NCBI GenBank assembly: GCA_001600455.1
Contig: BCKC01000001.1
Coordinates: forward strand, 7,261,418 to 7,325,417
Reading direction: 5' to 3'
Origin: Endocalyx cinctus
Lineage: Eukaryota > Ascomycota > Sordariomycetes > Amphisphaeriales > Apiosporaceae
Length of the DNA: 64,000 bases
The notes under the pieces were generated by a model, which did not search any database, was not told where the DNA came from, and saw only the letters and a program-made list of their open reading frames with translations. Within the stretch, counting starts at the first letter, position 1, and every line of letters starts with the position of its first letter. Of this stretch, positions 31,072 through 43,079 are shown one piece after another. The position numbers were made by a program, and so were the translations under genes.

Positions 31072-33235
31072 CTACAGATCTATCCATCGCGCCATCCAAG
31101 TGTTGGTGATTTGCTTAGCCTCATCCACGAGACCCATATCGAGGAGTAGTTGGACAGTTCCCCGTGTAGCGCTTTCGAGGGCACTGAATATCCAGGTATG
31201 GGTGAAGGTGGCGGCTTCGCCGATAAAAACGGTGTTGAACTCGGTCTGGTAGAACGCGGGGAGATACAAATGCTGCTGTGCGAAAATCTGCAGCGTAAAT
31301 GCACCTGCATGATGCTCGTCCTTCTCCCAGCACTGGCGGGCGTAATTACCCGTCCAATTCTCCTCGACTACGTCGCCATGGAGCTCTTTCAGAGATCTCT
31401 TGATGTAGGCCAAGTGTTCCTCCTCCGACATGGCGCATGCGACTGTGGCTTCGTAGTCGGATAGATAAGAGGCTAGCATGGTACCGGGTCCGGTCTCATT
31501 CAAGTGCCATCCGGGATAACAGACTTGGCCGAGTTGGGGACTATGGAGACGAGTACAGCCACCGAAGATCGGCCATTCGAGATGCTCCCAAAATCGCGTC
31601 TCAAATTGCACGGCAACTTTGCATGCGTTACTATACAAGGTCCGGTCGATGCTACGCTTCAGAAGGCTGGAATAGGGAGGTAAGTCCCAGAACTTCTGTA
31701 GGTTTAACGGGACACTGTTAAGTACATAATCGAAGTTGTCGACGTTGTTGGGAGTATTGAACGCGTTGGCACCGGCAGGCCTCCAGGACACGGATAGCGT
31801 GTTATTATCCTCGTTATACTTCATGCCGTTGACCTTGGCGCCAAACTGAACCCTATCTTTGACCAAAGGCTCGAAAGCAGCCGGCAGTCGGCTAAGACCG
31901 CCCTTGATGGTAACCCACTTGCTAGCAAGGAAGTAAACGGTCTCGTACTCCCACATAGGCCAATAGACGTTAGACGGAGTAACCTCGTCAGTGGTGTTAA
32001 GGTCGGTCTTCATAACATCCCGAAGGTAGGAGACTTCAGAGTAGTCAAACATGCCATCCTCTTTGGCTTGCTTATAAGCAGCAAAAATATTAGTAGCATA
32101 CATGCGAACACGTTCGGCATCTAGCCCTTTGAAATCTTCCAGGGCTTGTATGGCCTCTTCGGCAGCGGTGGCGTTGTTGTAAACCGTAGGGGTATAATAG
32201 GCCGGGTCGGTTGCTACTTCGGTTTTGCCGGGAACTGTCCCGTCAGGACGCCGGAACTCGGTCTCAACCGGGGTATTCGGGGAGTCTTGGATCCATTCCC
32301 AGAAATTGACCTGCAGCGTATCATTTCCGGCATTGAGCTCGTTGAGAACGTCGGCTAACTGGAAGATCATACGCTGGTCATTAAACGGGAAAGTCTCATT
32401 TGTTTCCGAGTCGGTGATCTCGTACGGGAATCTCATGGGCCCAAGCTCATGGTACTGGGCATCATCTGGGGAGGTACCGTTCAGATAGGCGGTCCTGATG
32501 CGACCGCCGACGCGCTGGGATGATTCCATGATTTTCCAGTTGTGAATACCAACAGAGTCCAGCATTAACTGTAAAAACAAAACCATAGAATATTAGTTTT
32601 TTTTTTTTTTTTTTTTTTTTCATGATCGAGACACGTAAGATTAGGTAATTTGAACTTACAGCAGACGTGAGACCAGAGATTCCACCACCGAGAATACCGA
32701 AGGACTTGGACTTCGCTGCGGCGACGAAGACATCATCAGGTTCCTTTTGTTCTAAGTATGTAACACCTTTGAACCACTGACTATCATCACCGGCGACATC
32801 CACAAAAGATCTCCTCTCACTACGGCGAGCTAGAGGCTTGGTGACAACAAGTTCTTCAGACTGGCCAACAAGCACATCATCTAGGAAAGCACGAAGACAC
32901 CCAGGTGGCATGATAGAAGGAGTCAGCCAGACGAATTTAGTTGGACGCCTATCTTCGTGGTCTTCGTGACGCTTAGCTAAAGGGTGTTGACCTAAATGAG
33001 TAGCACCGATGAGTTGCTTCGCATCCGAGATGACAGTGTCCGCATCACATAGGTCGTAAGTAATCGTAAGCTTGCCGTCAACGTTACCGGCGTACTTTAC
33101 TACGATATTCTCGGCGCTACTCGGACTGACTTGCACAGGAGAGACGAATGTTACTGGCAGTTGACTTAGGACCTTCGCTTCTGAAAGCGAGCCTAAGCTT
33201 CCCAGCAGGGATAGAAGACCAAACAACGATCGCAT
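31072..33235 (-). CDS. secreted L-amino acid oxidase (flavin amine oxidase)
   Basis: FAD enzyme that oxidises L-amino acids to keto acids, ammonia and hydrogen peroxide. Exons on the minus strand: 33235-32660 and 32568-31072, both in phase 0, giving 690 aa. A signal peptide (MRSLFGLLSLLGSLGSLSEA) is followed by a pro-region of about 160 residues, the Rossmann FAD motif GGGISGLTSA, the second FAD-contact block RVGGRIRT and ELGPMRFP, and the C-terminal FAD site FIGEAATFTHTW then SALESATRGT. Several N-glycosylation sequons fit secretion. The intron carries 24 consecutive A in the mRNA sense. Family call is firm; role in nitrogen scavenging or antibiosis by peroxide is inference. Confidence 0.93.
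32569..32659 (-). other. LAAO intron with 24-nt homopolymer
   Basis: A 91-nt intron with GTAAGT donor and TTTTTACAG acceptor. A run of 24 T on the + strand (32597-32620) fills a quarter of it and is likely length-variable. Confidence 0.8.
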
Positions 33236-35136
33236 ATTTTCAGAAAAAGGGCAAATGATTGTTGGCTGCTCGTCATGTTGATATGGGATATCTTCTTCCT
33301 TTTATAATATTTCATTGCTATCCACAAGACATCTTTTTAGTATTTTCAATTGTCAGAAATAACTCTAAGCAGAAGTTTTTTTTCGCGGGGTCACCGAATA
33401 TCAAGTCGTAAAGGAGATCTGCTGACCAGTGCTATCGTAGGATATCCGAGTTCCTTATTTCCCGGAACCCGCTAGAACGAGAACACAGGGTTACACGCAG
33501 CTAGCCAAGCCGCCAGTGACGTTGCTTAACACTCTCCCGATCTTTAACTACTACCGAGTCTGCGAGTCTCGTAATGCCAATGACTTTAGCGTACTCCACT
33601 CCTTAACAGCAATCGACCTTTGTGTCCGATAATGCACCCTTGTGTACAAAATGCAATTGTTATCCAAGTAATAATGACACATTAGAAAGATAAGTTTAGA
33701 CCCGAGAGGAATGTTGTCGAAGATAAGAGAGTCGCATTTTGTATATAACTATTAAGCTTTCTGCAGATACGGGATTCTTCCGTAGAATGCCGGAGACTGA
33801 GCTACTTATTGTAATATATATAGTCTGAGATATAGGAGGCTTAATCCTCTGGGGGAAAGAAAAAACAAGTACCATAAAGGAAGTGCTACTATTATAATGT
33901 TAACTTATGTAGCTAGGAAGCTGAATGACTTGAGCGACTCGCCATTGGAAAAATTTCAGCTCAGCATCGATTGGTAAAATTTCATGAGAAAAATAGCTCG
34001 ACGACTACCCCATCGTGGGCTTGGCAATTTTGAGAAAGCCTGTAGATGCGACATAGGTCTATCCTATCTACTAGGATGGTTCTTGGCAAGCCTGGAACCA
34101 GTCTGGCAGTCTGCCAGTTATGCTCTCTGCCGTTATCTACTATTCTCACTTATCTATCGTGGCGAAACTGAAATTCATTCAAAAGAATTGATCAAGTTTA
34201 TATATGGCTACATTGAGATATATAATTTCTGTGATGCTAAACTCTCTTGTTCTTCATTCATTATTTACATACCTACCTAGAGTTTAAGATGTGTAATCGA
34301 AACCGGGAAGAACGCCGCCATCCTCACTAGCCATCAATTCGACGATATATCTTCTTGAACAGGCTAAAACAACATTATTCAACCTACAGATGATGTATGT
34401 TCGAAATTAGTTATCTGAGGGTAAATAAAAGGGGTCGTTCAATCCATGTATGTCGGCTCGTAGAGCTCGCACGTGCCATCACGACCGCGCTCATGACAAA
34501 AATGCGCGAGATAAACTGCTGTCACAATTCGATTCTATAATTATGAATACTGGCAAGATATTCTTCAACTGCATTGCTTTTGGTATAGTATACTGGGAAC
34601 TCGGAGAATATAATTAATAGGATCGGTAATAAACAAGAATACTAAAACAGGATCAGTAATTTATCGGTGTGTCATCGTTACCTACTCAGCATGATGCTCT
34701 TGAAGACGATTCATTACGAGGAATAATCCTTTGAATCATCTAGAAGAAAGGTGCTAATTAGATCAAGGAATTGTGGAAGGAATGCATCTTTTCTTCATTC
34801 ACAGAAGCGGGCATGGCAAGCGACGTGCGATTTTTCGATAGCAGCACTTGAATATAATATCCCCGCGAGACTCATGTGAAAGTAAAATACTCTGTATTTC
34901 GTCGTGACTTTTTTCATCGAGTAAGAATCCGGATATCGCGGCAAGAGAAACTGGCTAGGGTATCTTACCAGGGCCAAGTGGTGATGCGGGGTGGAATGAT
35001 TACGACTTACTATAATTAACGTCACTCCAAAAAAAAAAAAAAAAAAACACCCTTCAAATTATCAGCACAACGTTCAAAAAAGCTTGAGTTGGATTTGGAA
35101 TTGACTATTTTCATCTGGAAATCAATACACTGTGAG
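33236..35136. other. divergent intergenic region LAAO / arylsulfotransferase-like
   Basis: Both flanking genes start outwards from here, so it holds both promoters. No gene inside. A 19-nt A tract lies at 35029-35047, about 90 bp upstream of the right-hand start. Confidence 0.6.
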
Positions 35137-36944
35137 ATGAAATCGACAGCTTTGATCGTCGCTGTTGCTGCCGTCGCCGTTGTGGCCGACATTCCATTCA
35201 CAACGGATTATGAGCTGTACAACTCGGGAGCACTAGGCACGCGGCCTAATCAGACATACAGAACGATTGACTACGAGTCGCCGATATTTCTTGTTAACGA
35301 GTGGAGGCAGGAGCTCATGGGTAACGAGAGATATATCTTCACTTCGCCTTCGATAACTGGTCAGGATGGGAGCCCAATGATCTTGGACGCACAGGACTTG
35401 AGTTTAGTGTATGTTGATCCGACGTTAATGGGTGGGAACGACGTAAGGATACAGAGTGTCAACGGCACAGAATATCTGACGTTTTGGAGCGGGGTTGACC
35501 TCGCCGGTAGTGGCTCCGGAGGCGTGGTTTTTCTGAACTCGAGCTACGATAAAATCTACAACGTTACCACTGAGGGATTTGACACTTTATCTGACGCCCA
35601 CGAGACACAAGTTACCAATGATGCTAGCGTTCTTATGATTAATTATCACACGACGACATATGATGTGAGTGCAGTGGGTGGGCCAGAGGATGGTAGGCTA
35701 TACGAGAATGCTTTTCAGGAAGTCGATATCGCGACAGGCGAGGTGCTGTTCCAAGGCGACGCGACATCGTTGTTTAATTTGAATGAGACATACACCGAAT
35801 ATGACGGCGACGAGGCCACTTTTGGATGGGACTGGTTTCATATGAACAGCATCCAGAAGACTAGCGCTGGGGATTATCTCATCTCGGTCCGTTACCTGTG
35901 TTTACTAGCACTTATCAATGGCACCGACGGATCTAGGATCTGGTCTATCGGCGGCAAGGAAAATATGTTTAAAGACCTTAGCGGTGGTAATGCCACTAAT
36001 TTCTGTTATCAACACGACGCGCGATTTGTCGACGAAGACATGCGAGAAATCACCTTGTTCGATAACCATATAACGGTTAGCACAGAGCCTATTCCCGGGT
36101 GCGAAGGGGACAGTTGTTCGCGGGGGCTACGCCTTCAGATAGACTACGACGCGATGACGGCCGAGGTTGTCCAAGAATTCTATCACCCCAAGAGCGTGCA
36201 GGCCCAGGCACAAGGAGGGTTTCAGCTGCTTTCAAACGGGAACTCCATTCAAGGCTGGGGTACCGTTCCGGCGATTACCGAATTTACCGAAGACGGAGAA
36301 GTCGTGATGGAAGTGCAGACGGCGCCGTTCTCATCAGCCGAATCTATAGGCGGAAGCAATCTATACCGTGCGTACAAATTCAACTGGACAGCGTCGCCAT
36401 CGTGGCCACCGGCTATCGCTGTCGAGAATGCAGCCGTCTACGTGAGTTGGAACGGCGCTACGGAAGTTTCGAGATGGGCTTTGGTGAGTGTTAATGTTGC
36501 ATCCTAGATTATTAGCCACGTGTGTACCTTATTGGGACCTTACTAATGACAGTATTGGTTGTTTAGCTTGGGGGCGACGACTCGACAGCTATGCAGGCAA
36601 TGCAAGATGTGGCCAAGAGAGGGTTTGAGACTACAATAGAGATGCCCGACGGTGTTAATTACTCTCTCGTTCAGGTCGAGGCACGGGACGCCGATGGAAT
36701 TGCCCTCGGACGGACGAATTTAATTGACATAGCAAGTGGTGATGTGGTCGCTGCTGGCTCCGTAATGCAGCCCGTCACCAATAGTGATGAGAACGGCGGT
36801 GATACTAATGACAACTCTAGCCCAGAAAATTCTCAATCGGACGATTCTGGGGAATCTGGAGCCATTAGTCTAAAGGATTCGTTGATCTGGAGCTGGCAGG
36901 GAGGTGCGACACTTTCAGTAACCATGCTACTTATGTTATCATAA
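35137..36944 (+). CDS. arylsulfotransferase-family GPI-anchored protein
   Basis: Exons 35137-36483 and 36567-36944 give 574 aa. The ATG at 35137 begins a signal peptide (MKSTALIVAVAAVAVVADI). Residues about 60-400 match the fungal arylsulfotransferase (ASST) beta-propeller family: DAHETQVTNDAS, GWDWFHMNSI, NGTDGSRIWSIGGKE, CYQHDARFVD and FDNHI, with conserved histidines. Many NxS/T sites indicate glycosylation. A Ser/Asp/Asn-rich stretch (DNSSPENSQSDDSGESG) is followed by a hydrophobic C-terminus ending MLLMLS, typical of GPI attachment. Sulfotransfer from aryl sulfates is the bacterial activity; it has not been shown from sequence for this group, so the enzymatic role is uncertain. Confidence 0.88.
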
Positions 36945-38596
36945 GGCGGCTAAAGGGGAGGGGGGTCGCGTATGATTTTTTTGTCGCGTAATATGAATGA
37001 CTTCATTCGAACTGCTGAAATCATTATGGGATTAAGAACAGTTATGCACAAGAGAACAAGTATGCATGGAATAGTATGATTACTATCGGCAGTTATAAAC
37101 GATGTATCTTTTACATATTAATATTGTTGAACATATTATATAATTAAAGGAAGAGGAAGAAGAAGAAGAAGAAGAAGAAGAGGAATACCTAGCAGATCAT
37201 TATAGCATCTTGCTACTCCGTGATATAATAATGGCTAGGTTAAGAAATAAGAGGCTCATAGGTCGGCATAATCCGAGGTGATTTAGCCCAAGCAGTTATA
37301 GCTTAGATCTAATTACTCCGTACATTTCATTAATCCATCGAATAACTGACTTTACGTATGTAGTATCAGTGTAGTAGATCAGAGAAAATCCCCACTGATT
37401 CTGCAAGGGTACCTGGGCGTAGACCCAGTTCGTGTGGATCTACAGATAGCTACACCGTAGTACTTAGTGCACGTCAAGAAGGATTCGGTAATCAGAGACT
37501 CAAGCCTTAGTTACACATGGTTGGCATCGATAAACTCGTAATTCGTAAGTTACATAGATCATGAATAGCACCGATCAATTGGCACTTAATACCCTCTGCT
37601 CAGTACCGCGTCACAGAGCTTTCACATCTACAAGAGGATTATTATCCAAGCCCATGGAAGATTTTATGCCATGAGACCACTTAAGTGTTGCAAGCCACCG
37701 TGATTAATGCGAGACCTTCCTTGAAAAGTTAGGTTTGCCAATGAAAAAGAGGCTCAGAGGACTTGGGGAGAGGGTAATCGGTACGATAATTTTTTCGAGT
37801 TGCTTGGCGACGCGTATAAGAATTTCATTCGGTGTTAAAACGCGCTGGACGCCAAGGAGATGGATTGTTATTTAATATACGTGAGGCATAGAAGCCCTGC
37901 CCAAATTTGCTTTAACATGTTTCGCTTTGCTTACGTTTTTCATCCCTTTTTTTCTTAGTCTCCCTACATTTTTTAACTATTTCCCCGGATCGTACGAGCG
38001 AGCAATGACGTTTTTGGAACAGACCCACTGGTGCCAGAATATCTTGAAACACCTTGAGCTTGACATTCTACAGGGTGCGTTATGGCTTTTTCACTTTTCA
38101 GTTGCCTCATTTATCAGTGCAGTTACCCTTCAATTTCTTATGCACATACTTTTTTATCTTGGTATCATCTGATGGCATGTGGGAATCGTAGAAAATCCAT
38201 GGATTTGCACAAGGGTGATGCAATGTACCCATTCGTTCGTAGATCTACTGAAACAATTATCTCAAACTTACTATAGCAACATCATGTCAAGAAATTACAA
38301 CATCATTGTGATAGATTGCAACTGGCTGAAGAAACTCGTCCTGATTCTCAATTTTATAAGTGAGAGGGTGTTCGTCACATTTGTCGTAGTATTCCTCTCA
38401 CCTACCTCCATGCTTCATACAATTTGCACATAGGTGTGTTCAATTCTTACGATCTGTTGATTGTATTTACCTTCTCTTTTGCTGGTCATACATTTTTTTC
38501 CTGTCTATTTTCTTTAATACGTTCTCTTCCTGCCGTCGCCTTTTTTTCTCGTCACACTGTCATTACAATTATACAACCTTGCACGCTTTCATCAAC
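36945..38596. other. intergenic region
   Basis: Contains a (GAA)n microsatellite (37156-37180), one TACTCCGTA motif (37314-37322) and T-rich DNA. The open frames at 37927-38433 are hydrophobic translations of T-rich sequence and are not supported as genes. Confidence 0.55.
37156..37180. repeat. (GAA)n microsatellite
   Basis: About eight GAA units in the 3' flank of the arylsulfotransferase-like gene. Confidence 0.9.
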
Positions 38597-39456
38597 ATGC
38601 GGTTTTTATGCATTACAATTTTGGCCTTTGAGCTTTTGGTACCAGCTCTCTGTCTGCCAAGCCATGTTCCTATCGCCGATCTGCGGCTCGACAAGAGAAT
38701 ACCTAGGGGTCGAGGAAATCGTGGTGGGAACGGCAATGGTTCCAACGCTGGTTCTAACACTGGCTCCAGCACTGATAACAACAATGGCACCAGCAGCGAC
38801 ACCGGCAACGATCAGGGACAGGATACAACCAATCCCTCAAACACGACAACCAGCGCAGTTCAAATTCTTGAGGTAGATCCTTTTGTCGATGACTCAAATA
38901 TAATCCAAGGGTTTTTCGGGTCTCCTAACCCGGTCCAAGGAGGACAGTTGGAAGAGAAGACTGTATTACCCAAAAACGTACGTGACACGTATTATTCGTG
39001 CTGATCCTTTTCACGTCATCATTTTTCAGGCACTCTGCTTGTAATATAGATAAATACGCTAACTCATTTCGACAGTACGTGGGTCAACTCGAAATTGAAT
39101 ACAACGGCACAGATGCGAACACGATCACAGTTTTCCCCAAGGCCGCCTCGTTAACACCACCTGACGGGATGATGTATCTTGATCCGTTGATGTGGGAAGT
39201 GACTTCCGGCAGCGCTATCAAGGTCGGAGAGGATATCAATCAGGTCGACTACATCTTTACGAAAGAGGCAATAGCGGCTTGTGACGTCTCGCAGGCTCAG
39301 ATGATGCACATTAGTACAGACGGCACATTCAGCACTGACGGCATGAACACCACCTTTAAGTCTGAGCTTCAAGAACTAGTCTCTCACGTCGATGATATGA
39401 ATGGGCAGTGGGCTATTTTGATACCGACGACTGCGGTAACAAGTGCTACAGCTTAA
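38597..39456 (+). CDS. secreted conserved hypothetical protein with Kex2 site
   Basis: Exons 38597-38977 and 39076-39456 give 253 aa; the intron has GTACGT, a CTAAC branch site and a GACAG end. The signal peptide MRFLCITILAFELLVPALC is followed by a short pro-segment ending in LDKR, a Kex2-type cleavage site, and then a low-complexity linker of G, N, S, T and D (about 40-90). The C-terminal half (YVGQLEIEYNGTDANTITVF, MYLDPLMWEVTS, VDYIFTKEAI) is a compact beta-rich-looking domain that I cannot name. Extracellular or cell-surface role, possibly effector-like, is inference from layout only. Confidence 0.75.
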
Positions 39457-41361
39457 AGAAACCAGGTGTATAAAGTAAATGTTTTACTTTTTCAAAAAAT
39501 TTCTTTGTATTTTATTTTTTCTTCAATTATGACTTCGACATTGAATGTCGTATAGTTTAAGTTCGATACTTGTATATATACGTATGTAAACAATGAATAC
39601 CCCGGGGTTTAAGAGACCATTTTAATTACAATGTTCCGTTTATATAAACCACAGTCCTAGAGTTATAAGAGACGGTGGAGAATTAAGGGGAAGTGATATA
39701 GACTTTCTGCTATGTCTTACTTGGTTGAAAAGGAGAAGAGAAGATTTAGGGGCGCTGCTTCTCGGAGCTAACTAGTATGAATACTGCTATTTACTAACTA
39801 AACAATATATGTTATCCGGAGTGAGAGCTCAATCAGTTATGTGGCCTGCGGATATTCCAGTTTCACCATCTAACGAATTTTCAATAAGATCTAGACTTGG
39901 GACATCTAAATCGGAGAATCCAGACAAAAACAAGATGACGGATAGAAAGAATTTGAATCGAATATATTCATTGATAACCTATGTAACCCAAGACATGTAT
40001 GAGCGGCATGCATCTAACATTTGAACCATCCCAAATATCGGTGTAGACCAAGGACACTGTGAGAAATAAGGGGATATACTAGAGTGAAGATACGGCATGC
40101 ATGATACCAGTTATATAGATATATGTAAGGGCTCAACTATATATTAATTCCTGGCTCCTCTCTCATACTGAATATATGGGAGGGGCGGGCCGCATATATA
40201 TACACATCGTAATGATACATTCACGCCAGGGTAACTGGTAGCTACCTGGCACCTGATACCCGACCCTGACAAAGACATATTTGCATCCATTAACCATAGT
40301 ATCCTTCCTCAGGGAAAAGTCATGAAAAGATTTCAAGGATTAGGTAAACAGCGACTGTGTGTGTTATCAAAGAAATATTGAAATATCGTCTCGACCAACG
40401 CATTGTATCTCTGCTCCGTCTTAATACATGATAAATATGTATACGTGCTGGTACATGAGGGACACTTACATTTCTTGACAAACGAGTCTATGGCAGTGAA
40501 GCTCATGTAGTTAATTACCAAGTGGACAGATCAAGAAAACCTTATATTTTCTGTTCCTCTGAGCTGAGGCAAACAGTTGAGTGACTCTCCCCCCCCCCCT
40601 TTTCAACGCGGTCAATCATGAAATAATCAGTTTAGTGTTATGTGATGTGTTAATATCACGATTTAATCACCTTCTGACCAGCTATGGAAAATGTTTTCAA
40701 TGCAACTGCCTCTTTTTGAACTTGAATGAATTTTTATACAGAACCGAGAGAAGCACTCTTTGTGTGAAGAGAACAATTTAACAAATATCAAAATAGCCTC
40801 CTTGGGAATTCTTCAGTGAGTCGGAAGCATATACCTCAATTATATTGAAAGGCTCATAGATGGTATAAACGGTGAATGTACTAAGACGAGTGCTCTACCG
40901 CTAGAACTGAATCATGACGAGAAACGTTTAAGGTGATGTATTAATTACTTGGTCCGTTGTATATCGTGAACAATATTTTAATGATAATTGGCAACTGTCG
41001 AATAAACTGTGTAATTAAATCTTACCACTGAATGAGTATTATCAGCTAGCTAGTCGCAATTGAAGACCAAAAAGATTCAAGATTCCCGACCCTGAACCTC
41101 CCGAGTCACCGAAACATTTCTTGACTGGTTACTATCGAAATTTCTTACTCATTTATTGATTTATCATAGGTTTGGTGCAAATATAAGACTATAGTAAATA
41201 TATTAACTAAGGCACGGTCCTTTTATTTTTCATATTGTGGACGTAAAGTCTTGTAGTCTCGATATGTACGAGAACTCCACGCTTCCGCACGTATCCAGCA
41301 CCTACTCTCTCATTTGTTCTCTTTGTTTAGTTATAGCCCCTCAGAGGTACCATGATGACAC

Positions 41362-41392
<31 letters not shown>

Positions 41393-41988
41393 ATATGAAA
41401 ACTTATGTAGAGCGCTGCGACGAAGTACTCAGTCCCCTAATTATCTAATATGAGGGGAAAGGTTGAAGTAAGTGCTTACTATTCCAAGAACGATTACATG
41501 TCAAAACTTGTCGATTCATATCATTATTAATATATTTCAGGACGTAAGCCATTATACTAGCTATTTATAACAGCTCAGATCGATAAAATTTACTGTCCAT
41601 AAGATGTAAGCAAGGCTTGGCCTACTTTAAATATCTAGAGGCACATACATAATAGTACAGAGCCAAGGCTAGATGGGATCCGCTTTCGTAAGAGAAACAA
41701 CAACTCCGATCAGCGACAATTCCGGTTGACAACTCCGGCAACAATCCCGGTGATAATCCCGATCTTAGTAATCTAATAATAACGGGCAGCACATCCGATT
41801 GCAATATTTAAGGGTAAGTTGGAATCACCATTATTTATATTTATATGAACTTGGAAGCCGGGAGAAATTTCTTTATTCTCATTAACATTCATGCATACTG
41901 TTGTATGCTTCTATGATGAAATTTGAAGTGATCAACAATTAGACGCTCCTATTCTAACTACTCCAACTATTTTTGAAAATACGCCACC
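39457..41988. other. intergenic region
   Basis: AT-rich, no supported gene. Contains an 11-nt C run at 40589-40599 and a 28-nt A run at 41362-41389. The final few hundred bases are the EBP promoter. Confidence 0.6.
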
Positions 41989-42863
41989 ATGTCTCATCCC
42001 CACTCTTATTTCCCTATGGGCGTAGAGATTCCTAACTACGTCCCTAACGAATTCAGAACGTTAGAGTTAATCTCTATCTTCGCCGTTGTCTGCGCGATCG
42101 TTCTAGGCGCCGTCAAGGTTATAGCGACGAATGTGAATCCCCACATTACGGTCTCAGAACTCTCCAAGGCTCTCTGGTTTACGCTATGTAATTTCTTCCT
42201 TCTCTAAATACTCTTATCCGTCTCTATCTCGGCAAACACAAAAGTTTACTAACTGAAAGAACGAACGATGACCAGGCGGATCTATCCATTTCTTCCTTGA
42301 GGGTTACTACGCCTCACACGTTACCACTCTTCAGGGCTCTCAACACGTTCTAGCGCAGCTCTGGAAGGAGTACTCGCTATCGGATTCGCGTTATCTCACG
42401 TTAGATGCATTCGTCTGGTCTATGGAGTCCATCACCGCCTGGTTCTGGGGCCCCTTATCTTACATACTCGCGGCTTTCATCATCATGGGCAGCCCCTACC
42501 GACACCCGCTTCAGATCATCATTTCCCTCGGGCAGCTTTATGGAGATGTGTTGTACTACGGAACGTGCGCATTTGACTATTTCGTGTATGGGGTCGAATA
42601 TTCGCGACCCGAGGGATATTACTTTTACGGGTATTTTGTCCTACTGAATGGATTTTGGATCGTGATTCCAGCCTGTAAGTTTTTCTTCGATGATGTTTCG
42701 CCTCCCTTACCCGTTCTTTTATCAAGATTAACCAGTGAGAATTGGACTAATGAGTGGTATAGTACTTATCGTCGATAGTGTGCGAGCCTGCGGGAAGGCA
42801 TTTGCGGAGGTTAAAAGGATGAAGACGGCGAAGAAGGCTGTGAATGGAAAGTCAATGTCTTGA
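41989..42863 (+). CDS. EBP-family sterol delta8-delta7 isomerase-like membrane protein
   Basis: Exons 41989-42187, 42276-42674 and 42736-42863 give 241 aa; the last exon, found by frame (IPA/LRIGLMSGIV then VRACGKAFAEVKRMK), ends at TGA 42861-42863. Multi-span EXPERA-fold protein. The catalytic residues of human EBP (His76, Glu80, Glu122) have exact counterparts at H71, E75 and E117 with the same spacing, in SIHFFLEG and MESITAWFWGPLS, followed by QLYGDVLYYGT and the RPE motif. The lysine-rich tail KRMKTAKKA fits ER retention. Fungi normally isomerise sterols with the unrelated Erg2, so this enzyme may act on a special sterol or terpenoid. It faces the flavin monooxygenase tail to tail. Confidence 0.9.
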
Positions 42864-43079
42864 AAATATATATTTCTATACTTCCGAGTACCTGGTTAAG
42901 AAATTGTTATCAACTAAGATGGAGTTACGCGAGAAGAGGCACAAAATATCTGAAATCTTGTCTAGATATCATCCTATTAAAGCATTGACCAATAATTATT
43001 TCTACGCTGTGTATATGGGTAATCAACCACCGGACACTTCTAAAATCACTTATTCTATCTGTTGGAAAACGCCGGCCCT

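Noticed and set aside
37927..38433. Hydrophobic open frames upstream of the secreted protein gene
   Set aside because: Translation of T-rich DNA; no start context, domain or intron pattern.
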